From the NCBI GenBank assembly GCA_041741095.1, contig JBGSKQ010000065.1, positions 62,001 to 126,000 on the forward strand: a stretch of 64,000 nt of DNA, written 5' to 3'. The DNA comes from UBA6168 sp041741095. Its GTDB lineage: Bacteria; Bacteroidota; Bacteroidia; Chitinophagales; Saprospiraceae. Position numbers and translations under genes: made by a program. The first letter of the stretch is position 1; each line of letters begins with the position of its first letter. Below are positions 60,970 through 64,000 of the stretch, in pieces. The notes under the pieces are model-generated. The model worked only from the letters and a program-made list of their open reading frames with translations, made no database searches and was not told the DNA's origin.

Positions 60970-62398
60970 TAAATACCACCTTCAACACCTCACTATCCCA
61001 GCCCGCCGATATTTTTACAAAATACATTCCCTGCAAATTCAAATGCCCCAAATCCCAGCTTAGTCCGTCCGGGCTTCCTGCTGTCACGGCCAACTCCCGG
61101 CCCATTGCATCCAACAAAACCATTTGGACAACAGCGCCCCGCCATTTATTTGCCCTAAAAAATAAAGTCCCTTTAGATGGATTTGGGAAAATTTGAAAGC
61201 TGTTTTCAATTGACAAAGAAGCAGTTGCATTGGAGTTGCAGTTCAAAAATGGGTCGTTGCCAGTGGCAGCGATGAGCGGTGCAAAAAAGCCGCTCAGGTT
61301 GGCGCAGCGTTCGGGGATGTTGAGGATGGAATGGCCAGGCGGATCGTCCAGGCAGTCGTCGTTTCCCTCCTGGCCAAAATCGAGGATGTCGTTAAAAAAA
61401 GGCGGGGCAGCACTGCCCATGCCGTTCAAGGTCTCGGCAAGGCTGCAAGAGCCGATAGCAAAAGGCCGGTTGTACAGCGGTTGGCACAGATTGATGGGGT
61501 TGTAGCAAAAAGGATAAAGTGGGAACAAAGGTTGGTGTTGGCAGGAAACCACCAGGTCGTCCGTGCGGTGGTACAGGTAAATAACGGGCGTATCCGGCCC
61601 GGCAAGCAGGTTTTGATCAAAAACGCCGCCCATAAATGCCGCTATGCCATTCACTCTGGCGTCGTAAGTCCCCAGGTGCAAATTGCCTTCAATGCTGCCC
61701 AAGTCTGGTCTCGTCCGGTTGGCGGGAGCCGGGACGCAATTGGCCAAATCGCTGTCTGGCAAAGGAGCATCCGGCAAAGCCAGCGTAAAAGCAGGTTTCT
61801 CCTCTTCCCTATCCACCAGCCCAGCGGCCAGGGCGGTGAAGGCTCCGGCGCTAGACCCTCCTACGAAGACGTTTTCCAAATCGGTGCTGTCCATTTCGTT
61901 CCTGTTTTTCAAAAAGCGGATGGCCCCCTTGGCATCCTGCATGGCCCGGTAGAGCGCACGGGTGATTTCCAGGGTGTCGGCGCTGTAAATGCATTTATTG
62001 ATACCGAGGGGGTTGAGGTTATCATTGCAAAAAAGGTAAGGTTCATAGTAGTCGTCCGGGTGAAGGCCGAGGCGGTAATTGATGGAGGCGCAGGCATATC
62101 CCCTTGCCGCCATTTGCTGGCAAATGGCCACTACGTCATTATCGTCCTTGGTGCCAGCAATCCAACCGCCGCCGTGAACCATGACCAGCAAGGGGCGCAG
62201 GCAATTCCCGTCGCCGATGGGTTTGTAGAGGTCGAGGGTCAGTTCTACCTCGCCGCCAGCAAAATCAGTGGCTGTACCGTAGGGGATGTTTTGTTCCTTC
62301 CAAACGCCAAAAACTGCTTGGGTGTAAGGTAGTTGGGCGTTGAGTGTTTTTAGAAAAAATATTTGTAGCGTTAAAAAGAAGAATAGCATTTTTACCAT
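60965..62398 (-). CDS. Secreted alpha/beta hydrolase with type IX secretion sorting domain
   Basis: This 477-residue protein has an N-terminal signal (MLFFFLTLQIFFLKTLNAQ). The hydrolase domain has oxyanion motif MVHGGGWIAG (near 73) and nucleophile GGSSAGAF (near 183), the layout of the esterase/lipase family acting on carboxyl esters. The last ~80 residues form a type IX secretion sorting domain (FQIFPNPSKGTLFFRANKWR, LNLQGMYFVKISAG), so it is exported to the surface or medium. It lacks an obvious carbohydrate-binding module. It is convergent with the SDR gene, and a shared inverted repeat ends both. Confidence 0.93.
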   Translation of the reverse strand: MVKMLFFFLTLQIFFLKTLNAQLPYTQAVFGVWKEQNIPYGTATDFAGGEVELTLDLYKPIGDGNCLRPLLVMVHGGGWIAGTKDDNDVVAICQQMAARGYACASINYRLGLHPDDYYEPYLFCNDNLNPLGINKCIYSADTLEITRALYRAMQDAKGAIRFLKNRNEMDSTDLENVFVGGSSAGAFTALAAGLVDREEEKPAFTLALPDAPLPDSDLANCVPAPANRTRPDLGSIEGNLHLGTYDARVNGIAAFMGGVFDQNLLAGPDTPVIYLYHRTDDLVVSCQHQPLFPLYPFCYNPINLCQPLYNRPFAIGSCSLAETLNGMGSAAPPFFNDILDFGQEGNDDCLDDPPGHSILNIPERCANLSGFFAPLIAATGNDPFLNCNSNATASLSIENSFQIFPNPSKGTLFFRANKWRGAVVQMVLLDAMGRELAVTAGSPDGLSWDLGHLNLQGMYFVKISAGWDSEVLKVVFR

Positions 62399-62460
62399 AC
62401 AGGATATGCATTTAAAAAGTAAATGGATGAAGCCTTATTGTACAAATATTATGTTGAAAA

Positions 62461-63339
62461 TCAGACCAATACCTTGAGGACACCGGGCAAAATTTCAACT
62501 TCAATGGTCTGGAAATAACCTTTCAAGTCGCCATCCACTTCCAACAGCAAGGGATATTTCGATGAAATCTCTACCGTTTTGGTGCGGATATAACGGGTAT
62601 ATGGTGACTTGTGCAAATGCCCCGTAAAAAACCGAAAAGTGATCCCGGCAATTGCATACAAAGGAAATGGTTTGAAAATGCACACTTCAAACTGCCCGTC
62701 ATCTACCTCGCCGGTGGGGTTCACCAAGGCCCCTGTGCCATATTTTCGGCCATTGGCAAATGTTATCATATCGGCCCGTATTTGCATGGATTCCCCATTG
62801 GTTTTTACCGTGTATTTTTTCGTGTTAAATTCCAAAAGCGTCCTGAAAAAATGGCGGACATAGCCCCACATGCCTTTATGCCCTGCCTGTTCCCGGTATT
62901 TTATCAATTTGGCGTTCATGCCCACGCTGCTTTGGTGGAAACACAAGTGTTGGCCGTTCAGGCGCAGCACGTCCATTTTTATGATATTTTTTTTCAAAAA
63001 AGCTTCCAAGCAGTCTTCCACGTTTTGGGGCAGGTCCAGGCTGACCGCCAGACCGTTGGCCGAGCCAAAAGGAATGATACCCATTGGCAAATCACTGCCG
63101 AGGAGCAAGCTGCCGACCTGGTTCACCGTACCGTCGCCACCACAAGCGATCACGGCATCGGGTTGTTCTTTTTGAATGGCCTGGGTTATTAATTGACTGA
63201 GGTCACCGCCATCCGTTTGAACAAAGGCACAGTCCAATCCCTTTTCAACACAAAGCTGTTGGATTGATTCAACCTGATCGGCATTGTCGTTGCCGCCTGC
63301 CGTTGGATTGATGACAAACAAGAATTTATTCGATGGCAT
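62461..63339 (-). CDS. Diacylglycerol kinase-family lipid kinase (YegS/DagK type)
   Basis: This 292-residue protein has the DAGK catalytic fold: FLFVINPTAGGNDNAD at the N-terminus, AVIACGGDGTVNQVGSLLLG near residue 66 for nucleotide binding, and GIIPFGSANGLAVSLDLP. The C-terminal beta-sandwich follows (TFANGRKYGTGALVNPTGEV, DDGQFEVCIFKPFPLYAIAG). It probably phosphorylates diacylglycerol or a related lipid in the inner membrane. It is divergent from the App1-like gene (75-base gap). Confidence 0.94.
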   Translation of the reverse strand: MPSNKFLFVINPTAGGNDNADQVESIQQLCVEKGLDCAFVQTDGGDLSQLITQAIQKEQPDAVIACGGDGTVNQVGSLLLGSDLPMGIIPFGSANGLAVSLDLPQNVEDCLEAFLKKNIIKMDVLRLNGQHLCFHQSSVGMNAKLIKYREQAGHKGMWGYVRHFFRTLLEFNTKKYTVKTNGESMQIRADMITFANGRKYGTGALVNPTGEVDDGQFEVCIFKPFPLYAIAGITFRFFTGHLHKSPYTRYIRTKTVEISSKYPLLLEVDGDLKGYFQTIEVEILPGVLKVLV

Positions 63340-63414
63340 GAGTAGATCTGTGTTATTGTAAGTGGTTGTTTTGGCCGCTGCATTTTTGACGAAAAAACCA
63401 TTGATAAAAAGGAG

Positions 63415-64000
63415 ATGGCAAGCAAAAGTTTTACTAAATACCTAAAAGATTTGCTGGACCTGGAGGCGCCCCCAGTCATCCTGCCTTACCGGGGCTATGG
63501 CACCCAACGGAAGGTCTGGCTGAAGGGCCATTTGCTCGACGACAGGCTGCTCTATGAAGCCACAGAGGCCGATAGTAAGCGGCGCAACATGAAAGCACTG
63601 CTCAGCCGCTACCTGGCAGATCCCCTGGAAGGATGGAATGTAGAAATCGAGTTTTTTGGGAAAAAGGAGATCATCACCACCCGCCACGATGGTTTTTTTG
63701 AAACCAGTTTTGATTTTGAAAACGACATAGCCCAACAGGGCTGGCTGGAGGCGAATTATACCGTGCTGGAAAAAACAGGGAAGGGTGCGGAAGCGCTGGT
63801 TTCAAAAGCCGGCGTCTATGTGTTGGATGAAAAAACGGAATACGGCGTCATTTCAGATGTGGATGACACGATCCTGGTGTCACATGCCGCAGAATTATTA
63901 AAAAAAATGCGGCTTGTACTGACCAAAAACGCCCGAACCCGTTTGCCTTTTCCTGGCATTGCGGGGTTTTATCACGCCTTGCAAGACGGCCTCAACCTAC
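63415..64000 (+). CDS. App1-like DUF2183 phosphatase, 3' end cut by the window
   Basis: The frame from 63415 is open to the window end (about 195 codons). The product begins MASKSFTKYLKDLLDLEAPP, then PVILPYRGYGTQRKVWLKGHL. A beta domain spans about 20-130, and the HAD-like phosphatase core begins with DVDDTIL at about residues 147-153, followed by FPGIAGFYHAL. This is the order in App1-family phosphatidate phosphatases of bacteria and yeast. Being divergent from a lipid kinase fits lipid phosphate turnover. The rest of the catalytic domain lies outside the window. Confidence 0.88.
   Translation, partial: MASKSFTKYLKDLLDLEAPPVILPYRGYGTQRKVWLKGHLLDDRLLYEATEADSKRRNMKALLSRYLADPLEGWNVEIEFFGKKEIITTRHDGFFETSFDFENDIAQQGWLEANYTVLEKTGKGAEALVSKAGVYVLDEKTEYGVISDVDDTILVSHAAELLKKMRLVLTKNARTRLPFPGIAGFYHALQDGLNL

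Noticed and set aside
61331..62332. 333-codon plus-strand frame opposite the secreted hydrolase
   Set aside because: The minus-strand gene has a signal, catalytic motifs and a sorting domain; the plus frame has none.

Overview
The window is a 64 kb chromosomal segment of a Bacteroidota bacterium, most likely a member of the Saprospiria. The evidence is a SusC/SusD pair, an LpxC-FabZ fusion, a type IX secretion sorting tail, lipoproteins with Bacteroidota-type lipoboxes, genes without clear Shine-Dalgarno sequences, and -7 boxes of the TAnnTTTG type. The taxon is inferred from gene content only. I saw no rRNA, tRNA, CRISPR array, complete insertion sequence or prophage.

Region 1 (1-14.7 kb) is a nutrient-uptake and oxidation locus. 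It holds SusC (5' end cut by the window), SusD, a strong terminator, then two tandem giant FG-GAP/ASPIC-UnbV lipoproteins around a small lipoprotein, followed by a GMC oxidoreductase and its subunit-3-like partner. Region 2 (14.7-22.4 kb) is looser: a membrane protein, an ACC deaminase/D-cysteine desulfhydrase-like enzyme, a 21-bp minisatellite, an AT-rich orphan gene beside a possible gene remnant, an S9 peptidase and an outer-membrane protein. It also holds several palindromic dispersed elements. Region 3 (22.4-31.2 kb) carries lysS, an antitoxin/PIN-toxin-like pair, ddl, a MOSC protein, a 49-codon membrane peptide, an LTA-synthase-like sulfatase, a beta-barrel protein and a degenerate hydroxymethylbilane-synthase-like protein.

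Region 4 (31.3-39.1 kb) holds lipid A genes lpxD, lpxC-fabZ and lpxA, then an ABC ATPase, an OPT transporter and a Tat-exported TIM-barrel protein. Region 5 (39.2-42.8 kb) is a minus-strand run: RNase H with a viroplasmin domain, an Rpn/PD-(D/E)XK nuclease, an unknown 439-aa protein and an isolated PaaD-like protein. Region 6 (43.1-47.5 kb) is the best candidate for an undescribed system: a SET-domain methyltransferase, a divergent ATP-grasp-like protein, a glutathione-synthetase-like ATP-grasp ligase and an aspartoacylase-type zinc hydrolase, all in one direction. Region 7 (47.5-64 kb) has a two-component system, a zinc-ribbon coiled-coil protein, a Nif3-like protein, a CatB-type acetyltransferase overlapping a class IV aminotransferase, an HD/Pycsar-TM fusion, a DUF2911/TPR protein, a large SNF2 helicase, an SDR, a secreted alpha/beta hydrolase, a lipid kinase and the start of an App1-like phosphatase.

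A recurring theme is small palindromic elements. They lie between genes, form stop-codon hairpins between convergent genes, and appear inside coding sequences without breaking frame.
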